Source: Elusimicrobiota bacterium
Lineage (GTDB): Bacteria > Elusimicrobiota > Elusimicrobia > Elusimicrobiales > UBA9959
NCBI GenBank assembly: GCA_003500765.1
Contig: DNQL01000296.1
Span: 1 to 9,466 of the forward strand
Direction: 5' to 3'
Length of the DNA stretch: 9,466 nucleotides
The notes below the pieces were generated by a model. That model was given only the letters and a program-made list of their open reading frames with translations. It had not been told where the DNA came from and did not search any database. The translations under genes and the position numbers were made by a program. Position 1 is the first letter of the stretch, and each line of letters begins with the position of its first letter. Below, piece by piece: positions 1 through 6,282 of this stretch.

Positions 1-384
1 CCCGCCGCGGCCGTCGCCGCCGCCGCGGTTAAACCGGCCGAGGCCGCTAAAACCGCGCTGGTCTATTATTTTTATACCAGCGCGCGCTGTTATTCCTGCA
101 ATACGCTGGAGCGCTATACCCGTGAAGCCGTAGAGGGCGATTTTAAGGACCCTTATAAGGGCTGGCGGGTGGAATTCCGCGGCGTTAACGTGGACGAGCC
201 GGCCAACCGTCATTTCGTAGAGGACTATAAGCTGGCCTCCAAAGCGGTAGTGGCGCAGAAATTCGAAGGGGACAAGCCCCTGGCCTGGAAGGAACTGCCG
301 GATGTCTGGCGGCTGCTGGGGAACAAGGAACTGTTCGCCGGCTACGTGGTCGGAGAGATACAGGGCCTCCTGGACGCCGAATGA
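1..384 (+). CDS. arsF: ArsF-type thioredoxin-fold protein, putative nitroaryl-arsenical nitroreductase subunit (5' end missing)
   Basis: The reading frame is open from base 1 and stops with TGA at 382-384, so 127 codons of the C-terminal part are visible and the true start lies upstream. The visible part opens with an Ala/Pro/Lys-rich linker (about residues 1-19 here), which would fit a segment after a signal peptide. A compact domain follows with a CYSC dithiol in the context TSARCYSCNTLERYT, then FRGVNVDEPANRHFVEDY and a C-terminal GYVVGEIQGLL helix. This pattern matches the family annotated as nitrophenyl compound nitroreductase subunit ArsF, known from arsEFG clusters, where ArsE and ArsF reduce aromatic nitro groups and ArsG exports the product. 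The ArsG-like permease directly downstream overlaps by 3 bases, which supports the call. ArsE is not in the window. The function is inferred from family and context; a general periplasmic thiol-disulfide role is the alternative. Confidence 0.72.
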   Translation, partial: PAAAVAAAAVKPAEAAKTALVYYFYTSARCYSCNTLERYTREAVEGDFKDPYKGWRVEFRGVNVDEPANRHFVEDYKLASKAVVAQKFEGDKPLAWKELPDVWRLLGNKELFAGYVVGEIQGLLDAE

Positions 385-1073
385 CAGCGGAATTCTGGGC
401 GGCGGCCGTGACGGCCCTGTGGACGGGGGTGATCACTTCGGTGAGCCCCTGCCCGCTGGCCACCAATATCGCGGCGCTTACCTATATCTCGAAGCATTCC
501 GGTTCGCATAAACTGGCGGTGCTGGGCCACGGCCTGCTTTACGCCCTGGGCCGGGCGCTGGCCTATATCGTCATCGGCTTCCTTATAGTCAAGAGCCTTC
601 TTTCCGCGCCGGCTTTCTCTTTCTTCATGCAGAAATACGGCAACCAGGCCCTCTCTCCCATACTGGTGCTGGCCGGCATGTACATGCTGGACATGTTCGG
701 GCGGGGCTTCGAGGGCTTCAATGTCTTCGACCTGTCCAGGTTCAAGGCCAGGGCGGGGGCTTTCTCCTCGCTGTTCATGGGCCTCATCTTCGCGCTGGCC
801 TTCTGCCCCATTTCGGCGGCTCTCTACTTCGGCGTCATAATCCCGCTGGCCGCCGGCAACGCCGCGCCTTTATCGCTGCCTCTGCTCTACGGCTTGGGCA
901 CCGCCCTGCCTGTCATCGGCCTGGCCGTGGCCCTGGACTTCGGCCTGAAGAAGGTCTCCGCCATAACCGGCCTGGCCGGGAAATTCGAGCGCTACGCCAA
1001 GCCCGCCACGGGTTGGATCTTCGTCGCCGCCGGGGTATACCTGGGTCTTAAATACATTTTCGGGGTCATCTAG
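381..1073 (+). CDS. arsG: ArsG-type permease (DsbD/CcdA-like membrane protein), putative aromatic arsenical efflux
   Basis: This 230-residue integral membrane protein has about six hydrophobic segments (roughly residues 7-34, 45-74, 91-105, 127-155, 160-186 and 207-228). It carries two Cys-Pro motifs near the starts of two half-repeats: SVSPCPLATN (Cys24) and LAFCPISAALYFG (Cys142). That internal pseudo-symmetry is typical of the DsbD/CcdA (LysE-related) fold. In ArsG-annotated relatives such proteins sit beside ArsE and ArsF and export trivalent aminoaromatic arsenicals; a CcdA-like electron-transfer role for the ArsF dithiol is a reasonable alternative. The ATG overlaps the arsF stop as ATGA, and no convincing Shine-Dalgarno precedes it, so translation is probably coupled to arsF. 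It ends 8 nt before arsM, and the arsM Shine-Dalgarno begins inside its TAG stop. The membrane topology and motifs are seen; the substrate is inferred from family naming and context. Confidence 0.75.
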   Translation: MTAEFWAAAVTALWTGVITSVSPCPLATNIAALTYISKHSGSHKLAVLGHGLLYALGRALAYIVIGFLIVKSLLSAPAFSFFMQKYGNQALSPILVLAGMYMLDMFGRGFEGFNVFDLSRFKARAGAFSSLFMGLIFALAFCPISAALYFGVIIPLAAGNAAPLSLPLLYGLGTALPVIGLAVALDFGLKKVSAITGLAGKFERYAKPATGWIFVAAGVYLGLKYIFGVI

Positions 1074-1081
1074 GAGGAAAA

Positions 1082-1846
1082 ATGAAGACTTCCCACGCGC
1101 GGACGCGTTCGATGGTACGCAAGGCTTACGGCACGGTGGCCAGGAAGGCCGTCTCCTGCTGTTCGGGTTCATCCTGCTGCGGCGCCCCCGCCCCGGCGAA
1201 GAGCGAGGGGGAACTGGGTCTCTCCTGCGGCGACCCGGTCTCTTTCTCGAAGATAAGGAAAGGAATGACCGTGCTGGACCTGGGCTCCGGCGCGGGCAAG
1301 GACGTATTCATCGCCGCGCCGATGGCGGGGGCGAAGGGGAAAGTCATAGGCGTGGACATGACGCCGGCCATGCTGGCGCTGGCCAGAAAGAACGCGGAGA
1401 AATTCTCGGCGCGCACCGGCCTTAAGAACGTGGAGTTCCGCAAGGGCGTGATAGAGAAACTCCCGGTCAAAGACGGCGAGGCCGACCTTATCGTCTCCAA
1501 CTGCGTCATAAACCTTTCGCCCGACAAGCCGGCGGTGTTCCGCGAGGCCTTCCGGGCGCTAAAGCCCGGCGGCGCAATCGTGGTCAGCGACATCGTCCTC
1601 AACCGCGAACTGCCGCCCGCCCTGAAAAAGCACGCCGGTCTCTACGCCGCCTGCGTGGCGGGGGCGCTGCTGCGCAAGGACTATCTTGGGGCTATAAAGG
1701 CCGCCGGCTTCACCGGGGTGAAGCTGCTCTCCGACCGCCTCTACTCCGCTTCGGGCACCTGCTCGGACCCCATAACGGACAAAGCGGGCAAAGCGCTGGC
1801 GGGTTCGGCTTCGAGCATAACCGTATACGCCAGGAGGAAGAAATGA
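1082..1846 (+). CDS. arsM: Arsenite S-adenosylmethionine methyltransferase ArsM
   Basis: This 254-residue class I SAM methyltransferase should methylate thiol-bound As(III) to mono-, di- and possibly trimethylated arsenic in the cytosol. SAM motif I is VLDLGSGAGKD (residues 64-74), followed by VIGVDMTPAML (88-98). Three cysteines stand where ArsM enzymes coordinate As(III): Cys49 in LGLSCGDP, Cys141 in VSNCVINLSPDK and Cys191 in YAACVAGAL. An additional Cys227 lies in SGTCSDP near the C-terminus. The N-terminus has paired cysteines (CCSGSSCC, residues 26-33) after a YGxVA segment, a common arrangement in bacterial ArsM proteins. A strong AGGAGG at 1072-1077 precedes the ATG by 4 nt and overlaps the arsG stop. 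The gene lies between the permease arsG and the reductase arsC, so methylation and reduction genes are co-expressed. Identification rests on the three-cysteine pattern plus the motif set. Confidence 0.93.
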   Translation: MKTSHARTRSMVRKAYGTVARKAVSCCSGSSCCGAPAPAKSEGELGLSCGDPVSFSKIRKGMTVLDLGSGAGKDVFIAAPMAGAKGKVIGVDMTPAMLALARKNAEKFSARTGLKNVEFRKGVIEKLPVKDGEADLIVSNCVINLSPDKPAVFREAFRALKPGGAIVVSDIVLNRELPPALKKHAGLYAACVAGALLRKDYLGAIKAAGFTGVKLLSDRLYSASGTCSDPITDKAGKALAGSASSITVYARRKK

Positions 1847-2265
1847 AGAAGATACTTTTTCTCTGCACGGGCAATTCCTGCCGCAGCCAGATGGCCGAAG
1901 GGTGGGGAAAGAAACTTCTGGCCGGGAAAGCGGATGTCTTTTCGGCGGGAACCAAGCCCGGCACGCTGGACCCGCGGGCCGTGAAGGTCATGGCCGAGGC
2001 GGGGGTGGACATCTCGGGCCATCGCTCCAAGCACGCCGACGAACTCAAGGGCGAGGCCTTCGACCTGGTGGTGACGGTCTGCGACAACGCGCGCGAAACC
2101 TGCCCCGTCTGGTTCGGCAGGTCGGAGAAGCTGCACCGCAGTTTCGAGGACCCGCCGCACCTCGCCAAAGAGGCGAAAAGAGAGGAAGAGGCGCTGGCGC
2201 ATTACCGCCGCGTGCGTGACGAGATACGCGATTTCGTGGCGGGCCTGATGAAAGGAGAGAAGTAA
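1843..2265 (+). CDS. arsC: Arsenate reductase ArsC, thioredoxin-coupled (low-molecular-weight phosphatase fold)
   Basis: This 140-residue protein reduces arsenate As(V) to arsenite As(III), giving the substrate for Acr3 and ArsM. The phosphatase-like anion loop [14 protein letters not shown] begins at Cys8 and fits CX5R (Cys8 to Arg14). The redox relay cysteines are Cys80 and Cys87 in [10 protein letters not shown], spaced as in the Staphylococcus-type, thioredoxin-dependent ArsC. A later FEDPP provides the acidic residue Asp103. The length is normal for the family and all three catalytic cysteines are intact. AGGAGG at 1832-1837 precedes the start by 5 nt, and the ATG overlaps the arsM stop as ATGA. 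It is a reductase rather than a tyrosine phosphatase because all three relay cysteines are present. Confidence 0.95.
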   Translation: MKKILFLCTGNSCRSQMAEGWGKKLLAGKADVFSAGTKPGTLDPRAVKVMAEAGVDISGHRSKHADELKGEAFDLVVTVCDNARETCPVWFGRSEKLHRSFEDPPHLAKEAKREEEALAHYRRVRDEIRDFVAGLMKGEK

Positions 2266-3356
2266 TGGAAGGCATAACCAAGAAATTATCGTTCCTGGAC
2301 CGCTACCTCACGCTGTGGATCTTCGCCGCCATGGCCGTCGGCGTGGCCGGCGGCTGGATGTGGCCGCAGGCCGTGGCCGACTTTAACGAGGCCTCCAGCG
2401 TGGGCACCACCTCCATCCCGATAGCCATCGGCCTCATCCTTATGATGTACCCGCCGCTGGCCAAGGTGAAATACGAGGAGATGCACCGGGTGTTCTCCAA
2501 TAAGAAGGTGCTGGCCCTGTCGCTGGTACAGAACTGGCTGGTCGGCCCCGTCCTGATGACCGCGCTGGCGATGATATTCCTGCGCGACAAGCCGGAATAT
2601 ATGGTGGGCCTTATCATGATAGGCCTGGCGCGCTGCATCGCCATGGTCATAGTCTGGAACGACCTGGCCCGCGGCGACCGCGAGTACTGCGCGGGGCTGG
2701 TCGCCTTCAACTCGGTGTTCCAGGTGCTGTTCTTCCCCGTCTACGCCTGGTTCTTCATCACGCTGGTGCCCGGCTGGTTCGGCCTCGAGGGAGCGGCGGT
2801 AAATATCACTATGGGGGAGATAGCCAAAAGCGTCTTCATTTACCTCGGCGTGCCGTTCATCGCCGGCATACTCACCCGATTCTCGCTGATAAAGGCGAAA
2901 GGCCACGCCTGGTACTCGGAGAAGTTCATCCCGGTCATAAGCCCGCTGACGCTGGTGGCGCTGCTCTTCACCATCGTGGTGATGTTCTCCATAAAAGGCG
3001 AGAACATAGTGCAGGTTCCGCTCGACGTGGTGAGGATCGCGGTCCCGCTGCTGGTCTATTTCGTGCTGATGTTCCTTGTCTCGTTCTGGATGAGCCGCAA
3101 GGCGGGCGCGGATTACCCCGAGTCTGCCACGCTCTCCTTCACGGCGGCGTCCAATAACTTCGAGCTGGCCATAGCGGTGGCCATAGCCACCTTCGGCATC
3201 GGTCACGGCGCGGCTTTCGCCGCCGTCATCGGCCCGTTGGTGGAGGTGCCGGTGCTCATCGGGCTGGTGCATGTCTCGCTGTGGATAGGCCGGCGCTGGT
3301 TCGGCCGGCCCGGCGAGGACGGTCCCGCCGCGGTGCGCACGGCTGAAACCGCTTGA
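2265..3356 (+). CDS. acr3: Arsenite efflux transporter, Acr3 family
   Basis: This 363-residue inner-membrane carrier of about ten transmembrane segments exports arsenite, using the proton gradient. Family hallmarks are [19 protein letters not shown], with the conserved Cys124 required for As(III) transport, a second cysteine in [12 protein letters not shown], the helix [20 protein letters not shown], and [13 protein letters not shown] near the C-terminus. The amphipathic N-terminus ([13 protein letters not shown]) and overall length fit Acr3 rather than ArsB. The start overlaps the arsC TAA stop by one base (TAATG), and AAGGAG at 2252-2257 lies 7 nt upstream. No ATPase subunit (ArsA) is encoded nearby, as is usual for Acr3. 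No terminator follows in the 52-bp gap before the lipoprotein gene. Confidence 0.95.
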   Translation: MEGITKKLSFLDRYLTLWIFAAMAVGVAGGWMWPQAVADFNEASSVGTTSIPIAIGLILMMYPPLAKVKYEEMHRVFSNKKVLALSLVQNWLVGPVLMTALAMIFLRDKPEYMVGLIMIGLARCIAMVIVWNDLARGDREYCAGLVAFNSVFQVLFFPVYAWFFITLVPGWFGLEGAAVNITMGEIAKSVFIYLGVPFIAGILTRFSLIKAKGHAWYSEKFIPVISPLTLVALLFTIVVMFSIKGENIVQVPLDVVRIAVPLLVYFVLMFLVSFWMSRKAGADYPESATLSFTAASNNFELAIAVAIATFGIGHGAAFAAVIGPLVEVPVLIGLVHVSLWIGRRWFGRPGEDGPAAVRTAETA

Positions 3357-3371
3357 AAGCCCGCCCTTATT

Positions 3372-3380
3372 TTGTGACAA
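3372..3380. promoter_or_regulatory. Short perfect dyad in the acr3-lipoprotein gap
   Basis: TTGTGACAA is a 9-bp palindrome around a central G in the otherwise unremarkable 52-bp gap between acr3 and the lipoprotein gene. It could be half of an operator, or chance. I see no convincing -35/-10 pair in this gap, so the lipoprotein gene is best read as the last gene of the operon. Confidence 0.2.
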
Positions 3381-3408
3381 TAAAGGAAAGTCGCAGGCAG
3401 GGGGAACG

Positions 3409-4323
3409 ATGAATACAAAAGCCATGAATGTCGGTTTCGCGGCGGGTCTTACCGCCATACTCTTCATGTCCGGCTGCGCCGGCAAGAGGGACGAGGCTAC
3501 GGTCGGCACGCCCGCCAATCCGCTGGTGGTGGTCCTGTCGCCGGCCTATTCGCCGGCTTCTGTCCCGGGCGCGGAGGAGACGATAAAGAAGCACCTTGAA
3601 TCGGCCTCGGGCCTGACCGTGCAGGTGCGGGTGGCGCCCACTCAGACGGAGGCGATAAACGCTTTCGCCGCCGGCAAGACCGACGCCGCCCTGCTGCGCC
3701 TGGAGGAGTACCTGGTGGCCCGTCAGGAGCACGGTGTGAGCCCGGGCCTGCAGGCGCTGCGCGAGGGAGGCGCCTCCGATTACGAGGCGGTGCTGCTTGC
3801 CCGCCAGGACAAGAAGACCAGCCTGGACGGACTCACGGGCGGCAAGATAGGTTTCGTGGGGCCGTACTCCATAAGCGGCTTTACCCTGCCCTCCATCTAC
3901 CTCAAGAAAGCCGGCGAGAAGTTCACCCCGGTCTTCTCCGGCGGCCACGACGAGAACGTGGAACGGCTGCTCAAAGGCGAATTCGACGCCGCCGCCACCT
4001 ACGCCCGCTACGCCTCCAAGCGCAAAGGGCTGAAAGTGCTGGCCGTCACCGGCAGGATCCCGAACGAACCCCTGGTGGTGAGGCGCGGCCTGGACGCGGC
4101 CAAGCGCGAAAAGCTGCTCGCGGCTTTCGTTTCCCTCTCCTCCAAGCCCGAGGGCCGCAAGGCGCTGGGAGCGATGGCCGACATAACCGGCTTCCGGCCC
4201 GTGGACGCTTCGGTCTATAAGCCGATACACGACATAATACGCAAAGAGGGCAAGTCGGTATACGACCTGGTCCCCGACGGCTGGAACATACACCGGCTGA
4301 ACCAGCCTTATTTCCCCGACTGA
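3409..4323 (+). CDS. PhnD-like phosphate/phosphonate-type substrate-binding lipoprotein
   Basis: This 304-residue exported lipoprotein has a signal sequence of basic N-terminus, hydrophobic core and lipobox FMSGC (acylated Cys23). A periplasmic-binding domain of the phosphate/phosphite/phosphonate (PhnD) type follows, from about residue 34 to 300. Supporting segments are PLVVVLSPAYSP, the region after GGKIGFVGPYSISGF (about residues 143-157, matching the anion-binding loop of PhnD proteins) and GEFDAAATYARY (about 190-201). The only cysteine is the lipidated one, so a thiol-based arsenite site like that of AioX is not available; an oxyanion such as phosphate, phosphonate, phosphite or arsenate is more plausible. 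Translation probably starts at 3409, with AGGGGGA at 3399-3405. No permease or ATPase gene follows; an intrinsic terminator comes 13 nt after the stop. Its place at the end of the arsenic operon suggests a role in oxyanion capture or sensing, but this is inference. Confidence 0.8.
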   Translation: MNTKAMNVGFAAGLTAILFMSGCAGKRDEATVGTPANPLVVVLSPAYSPASVPGAEETIKKHLESASGLTVQVRVAPTQTEAINAFAAGKTDAALLRLEEYLVARQEHGVSPGLQALREGGASDYEAVLLARQDKKTSLDGLTGGKIGFVGPYSISGFTLPSIYLKKAGEKFTPVFSGGHDENVERLLKGEFDAAATYARYASKRKGLKVLAVTGRIPNEPLVVRRGLDAAKREKLLAAFVSLSSKPEGRKALGAMADITGFRPVDASVYKPIHDIIRKEGKSVYDLVPDGWNIHRLNQPYFPD

Positions 4324-4336
4324 CATTCACCGTCGG

Positions 4337-4376
4337 AAAAGCCTCCCCCGGCCGCAGGCGGGGGAGGCTTTTTTTT
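4337..4376 (+). terminator. Intrinsic terminator ending the arsenic operon
   Basis: GCCTCCCCC (4341-4349) pairs perfectly with GGGGGAGGC (4360-4368). One further G-C pair lies inside, the loop is about 8 nt, and the run of T begins at 4369 (8 T). A-T pairs from the AAAA at 4337-4340 extend the stem outward. It follows the lipoprotein stop codon by 13 nt and separates the arsenic operon from the response regulator gene. Confidence 0.95.
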
Positions 4377-4405
4377 CGCGCGGGGATGAAAAAAACGGTC
4401 CCATG

Positions 4406-4425
4406 TGCTAGACTATAAAGAGAGG
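4406..4425 (+). promoter_or_regulatory. Probable promoter -10 region and Shine-Dalgarno of the response regulator gene
   Basis: TGCTAGACT (4406-4414) reads as an extended -10 element (TGn then TAGACT). An overlapping TATAAA at 4414-4419 is an alternative -10. No good -35 hexamer is evident. A purine-rich GAGGG at about 4421-4425 lies 5 nt before the ATG at 4431 and serves as ribosome-binding site. The position just after a strong terminator supports an independent transcript. Confidence 0.55.
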
Positions 4426-4430
4426 GTTTT

Positions 4431-4844
4431 ATGAAGCATAAGGTTCTGATAATCGACGACGATCCCAATATCAGGCTGGTCCTGAAGGGGATCTTTGCCG
4501 GCTGCGACATAAGCGAGGCGCAGGACGGCAAGGCCGGCCTGGCCCTCATACAGGCTTCCCGGCCCTCGGTAGTGCTCCTCGACCTCAAGATGCCCGTCAT
4601 GAACGGACTGGACGCCCTCAAAAAGCTGAAGACCCTCTCCCACAGGCCGCTGGTATTCGTCCTGACCGGCAACGACGACCTCGATACCGCCGCCAAGGCC
4701 CTGGACCTGGGCGCCTGCGGCTATATAACCAAACCCTTCAGCCCCAAGGATATCAAGCGCGTGGTATTCGCCGCGCTGGCCGAGAAAGAGGAACAGAACC
4801 CGCATCCCGACCGGTTCTGGCGGGTGGTAGGCAAGGACGAATAG
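4431..4844 (+). CDS. Single-domain response regulator (CheY-like receiver)
   Basis: This 137-residue protein is a receiver domain with little else. Acidic pocket residues are Asp9-Asp11 in LIIDDDPNIR, the phospho-acceptor is Asp51 in LLDLKMPVMNG, the switch Thr is Thr79 in FVLTGNDD, and the invariant Lys is Lys101 in YITKPFSPKDI. All catalytic residues are present, so phosphorylation by a histidine kinase is expected. There is no DNA-binding or enzymatic output domain; about 20 polar residues follow the last helix. No kinase gene is adjacent, so it is an orphan whose partner and output cannot be read from this window. It has its own promoter-like sequence and is flanked by terminators on both sides, so it is probably monocistronic and separate from the arsenic operon. 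Confidence 0.93.
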   Translation: MKHKVLIIDDDPNIRLVLKGIFAGCDISEAQDGKAGLALIQASRPSVVLLDLKMPVMNGLDALKKLKTLSHRPLVFVLTGNDDLDTAAKALDLGACGYITKPFSPKDIKRVVFAALAEKEEQNPHPDRFWRVVGKDE

Positions 4845-4871
4845 GCAATAGGTATACTGTCCCCCGAAATG

Positions 4872-4908
4872 AAGAACCCCGGGCTTGCGGCCCGGGGTTC
4901 TTTTTTTT
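4872..4908 (+). terminator. Intrinsic terminator between convergent response regulator and fadL-type genes
   Basis: GAACCCCGGG (4874-4883) pairs with CCCGGGGTTC (4891-4900) around a 7-nt CTTGCGG loop that closes further by a C-G pair. Eight T follow at 4901-4908. It ends the + strand response regulator transcript. Read on the minus strand, the same hairpin is followed by TTCATTTC, a weaker U-rich tail, so it may also terminate the convergent fadL-type gene. Confidence 0.92.
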
Positions 4909-4922
4909 GTCCTTCGCCTGTA

Positions 4923-6152
4923 TTAGAACTTATAGCCGACCGAGATGGCCGGGAGGCGGGCGATGGAGCTGTAGGTGCCGTTGAGCTCGGTTCCAGTCGT
5001 CAGCGAACCGTTGTCGTTAAGGCTGTCATTGATAGTCCTCTCCATGAACTTCAGGTAGAGGTAAGAAGCGTCCACGGTCCAGTTTCCCCTGGTCCAGCCG
5101 GCTCCCACGGAGAAGGCCAGCCGGTTGGCGTCGGGATTGCGGGTCTCGAAGTAGGAGTTGGAAACCGGGCTCAGGTCATAATAGGCGCCGGCGCGCAGTT
5201 TCCAGTTCTCATTGAACTTATGTTCGCCGCCCACGCGGAAGGCCCATACGCTCCGCCAGTTCTTATAGTCTATGGTCTGCGTCCAAGTCCCGTTGTCCCG
5301 CTGGTAATCGATGATGAGCCTGCGGTAGGTGGTCCAGTTTGTATAGTCGGCTTCGGCCGAGAATATCCAACTGTCATTGGGCCGATAGGCCGTGCCGATC
5401 TGCAGTGTGTCGGGCAGGGTGATAGTGGTGCGGCCGGTCTGGTTGTTGGCGGGGGGCAGGAGGCCGGCGAGTGCGACTGTCGGCAGGTTTATTTTGCCGT
5501 CTATGCCGACCTTGACCGGGCTGCGATAATTGGCGGCGAAGTTCCACTTGTTCCACTTGTACATCGCGGCCAGGTTCCAGCCGCCGCTGGTGCCGTCGCC
5601 TTCCAGCGTCTGTTCGATATTGTCGCCGGCCGCTTCTATCTTTTTGTTCATCGTGGCGTCCAGGTAAACGAAGCTGGCGCCGAGCGACACGGAGAGGTTC
5701 TCATTGACCCTGTAGGCGCCGTTGAGGTTGGTGTATACCGCCTTGAGGGCGGACTCGGTGGCTACCTCGCGGGTCAGCGAGCCGGTCTTGTCCCACTCGG
5801 TGGAAAGGCCGTAGGGGGGATTTACGCCCACGCCGATGGCCCATTTCTGGTTCAGCCTGCGGGTGGCGTAGAAATGCGGGAGGGGGTGGACCTTGCTTTC
5901 GGGCTTGTCTATGGTCGTTCCCTGCTTGTGTTCCGTCTGGGGGGCGACGAAGACGCTGCCCAGGGATATGTTGGTCCCTTCCAGGTCCGTCATGGCGGCC
6001 GGGTTGTACCAGACCGCGGAGGCGTCGTTGGCGACGGCGGTGAAGGCGTTGCCCATGCCGTTGGCGGCCGCGCCCTGGTTGGCCTGCCTGAAGCCGGCGG
6101 CGCCGGCATTGGCGGCCATGGCCGCTACTATCAGTATCGCGAGTTTTTTCAT
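4923..6152 (-). CDS. FadL/OmpP1-type outer-membrane transport protein
   Basis: This 409-residue outer-membrane beta-barrel has an N-terminal signal peptide (basic KK, hydrophobic core, likely cleavage near GAA-G at residues 17-20). The FadL-family hatch segment follows: GFRQANQGAAANGMGNAFTA, then DASAVWYNPAAM to about residue 54. Further along are GVGVNPPYGLSTEWD and many alternating aromatic beta-strands such as NWKLRAGAYYDLSP and WTVDASYLYLKF. The chain ends in GYKF, a C-terminal Phe fitting the BAM insertion signal. FadL proteins admit hydrophobic compounds (long-chain fatty acids or aromatics) across the outer membrane by lateral diffusion; the substrate here is not identifiable. AAGGAG lies about 12 nt upstream of the ATG on the minus strand. 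It lies 119 bp downstream of the WD40 gene on the same strand, and a -10-like box in that gap suggests its own promoter. Confidence 0.93.
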   Translation of the reverse strand: MKKLAILIVAAMAANAGAAGFRQANQGAAANGMGNAFTAVANDASAVWYNPAAMTDLEGTNISLGSVFVAPQTEHKQGTTIDKPESKVHPLPHFYATRRLNQKWAIGVGVNPPYGLSTEWDKTGSLTREVATESALKAVYTNLNGAYRVNENLSVSLGASFVYLDATMNKKIEAAGDNIEQTLEGDGTSGGWNLAAMYKWNKWNFAANYRSPVKVGIDGKINLPTVALAGLLPPANNQTGRTTITLPDTLQIGTAYRPNDSWIFSAEADYTNWTTYRRLIIDYQRDNGTWTQTIDYKNWRSVWAFRVGGEHKFNENWKLRAGAYYDLSPVSNSYFETRNPDANRLAFSVGAGWTRGNWTVDASYLYLKFMERTINDSLNDNGSLTTGTELNGTYSSIARLPAISVGYKF

Positions 6153-6232
6153 TGTTTGTTTTTCTCCTTGGCTCCTGCGCCGCGCCGGCTGCGTTCAGCC
6201 GCATTCATCCCGGAACGGTTCGGTGCCGCTAC

Positions 6233-6238
6233 ATTCTA
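6233..6238 (-). promoter_or_regulatory. Possible -10 box for the fadL-type gene
   Basis: On the minus strand this reads TTAGAAT, containing TAGAAT (5 of 6 to TATAAT), about 80 nt upstream of the fadL-type ATG. The same TTAGAAT is found upstream of the neighbouring WD40 gene. No clear -35 stands at normal spacing, so the call is tentative. Confidence 0.4.
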
Positions 6239-6254
6239 ATAGTTATCTGTTAAC

Positions 6255-6282
6255 GGGGACTTTGAGCGGGGTCAAAGTTCCC
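6255..6282. promoter_or_regulatory. Eleven-base-pair dyad over the WD40 stop codon, upstream of the fadL-type gene
   Basis: GGGGACTTTGA (6255-6265) and TCAAAGTTCCC (6272-6282) are inverted copies around a 6-nt GCGGGG loop. One position pairs only as G-U in the + strand RNA and mismatches (A-C) in the minus-strand RNA. The right arm contains the WD40 stop codon. No U-run follows on the minus strand, so a classical intrinsic terminator is unlikely. It could be an mRNA 3'-end hairpin of the WD40 transcript or an operator of the TTTGA-N6-TCAAA type in front of the fadL-type gene. Confidence 0.5.

Noticed and set aside
3409..4323. AioX-type arsenite sensor identity for the PhnD-like lipoprotein
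   Set aside because: AioX relies on a cysteine in the mature protein for As(III); here the only cysteine is the lipid anchor. A different ligand is more likely, so I did not use that name.
2286..4326. Long minus-strand open frames opposite acr3 and the lipoprotein gene
   Set aside because: They are GC-rich mirror frames with His/Arg/Gln-rich composition and no recognisable motifs, while the + strand genes are unambiguous.
4853..4858. TATACT as a promoter for a small RNA ending at the 4872-4908 terminator
   Set aside because: Any transcript would be about 45 nt and consist almost only of the terminator hairpin. No -35 is present, so chance is the simpler reading.
4869..6239. Long open frame (456 codons) on the + strand
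   Set aside because: It is antisense to the fadL-type gene, whose minus-strand translation has a signal peptide, family motifs and a C-terminal Phe. The + frame begins inside a terminator and has low-complexity Gly/Val-rich translation.
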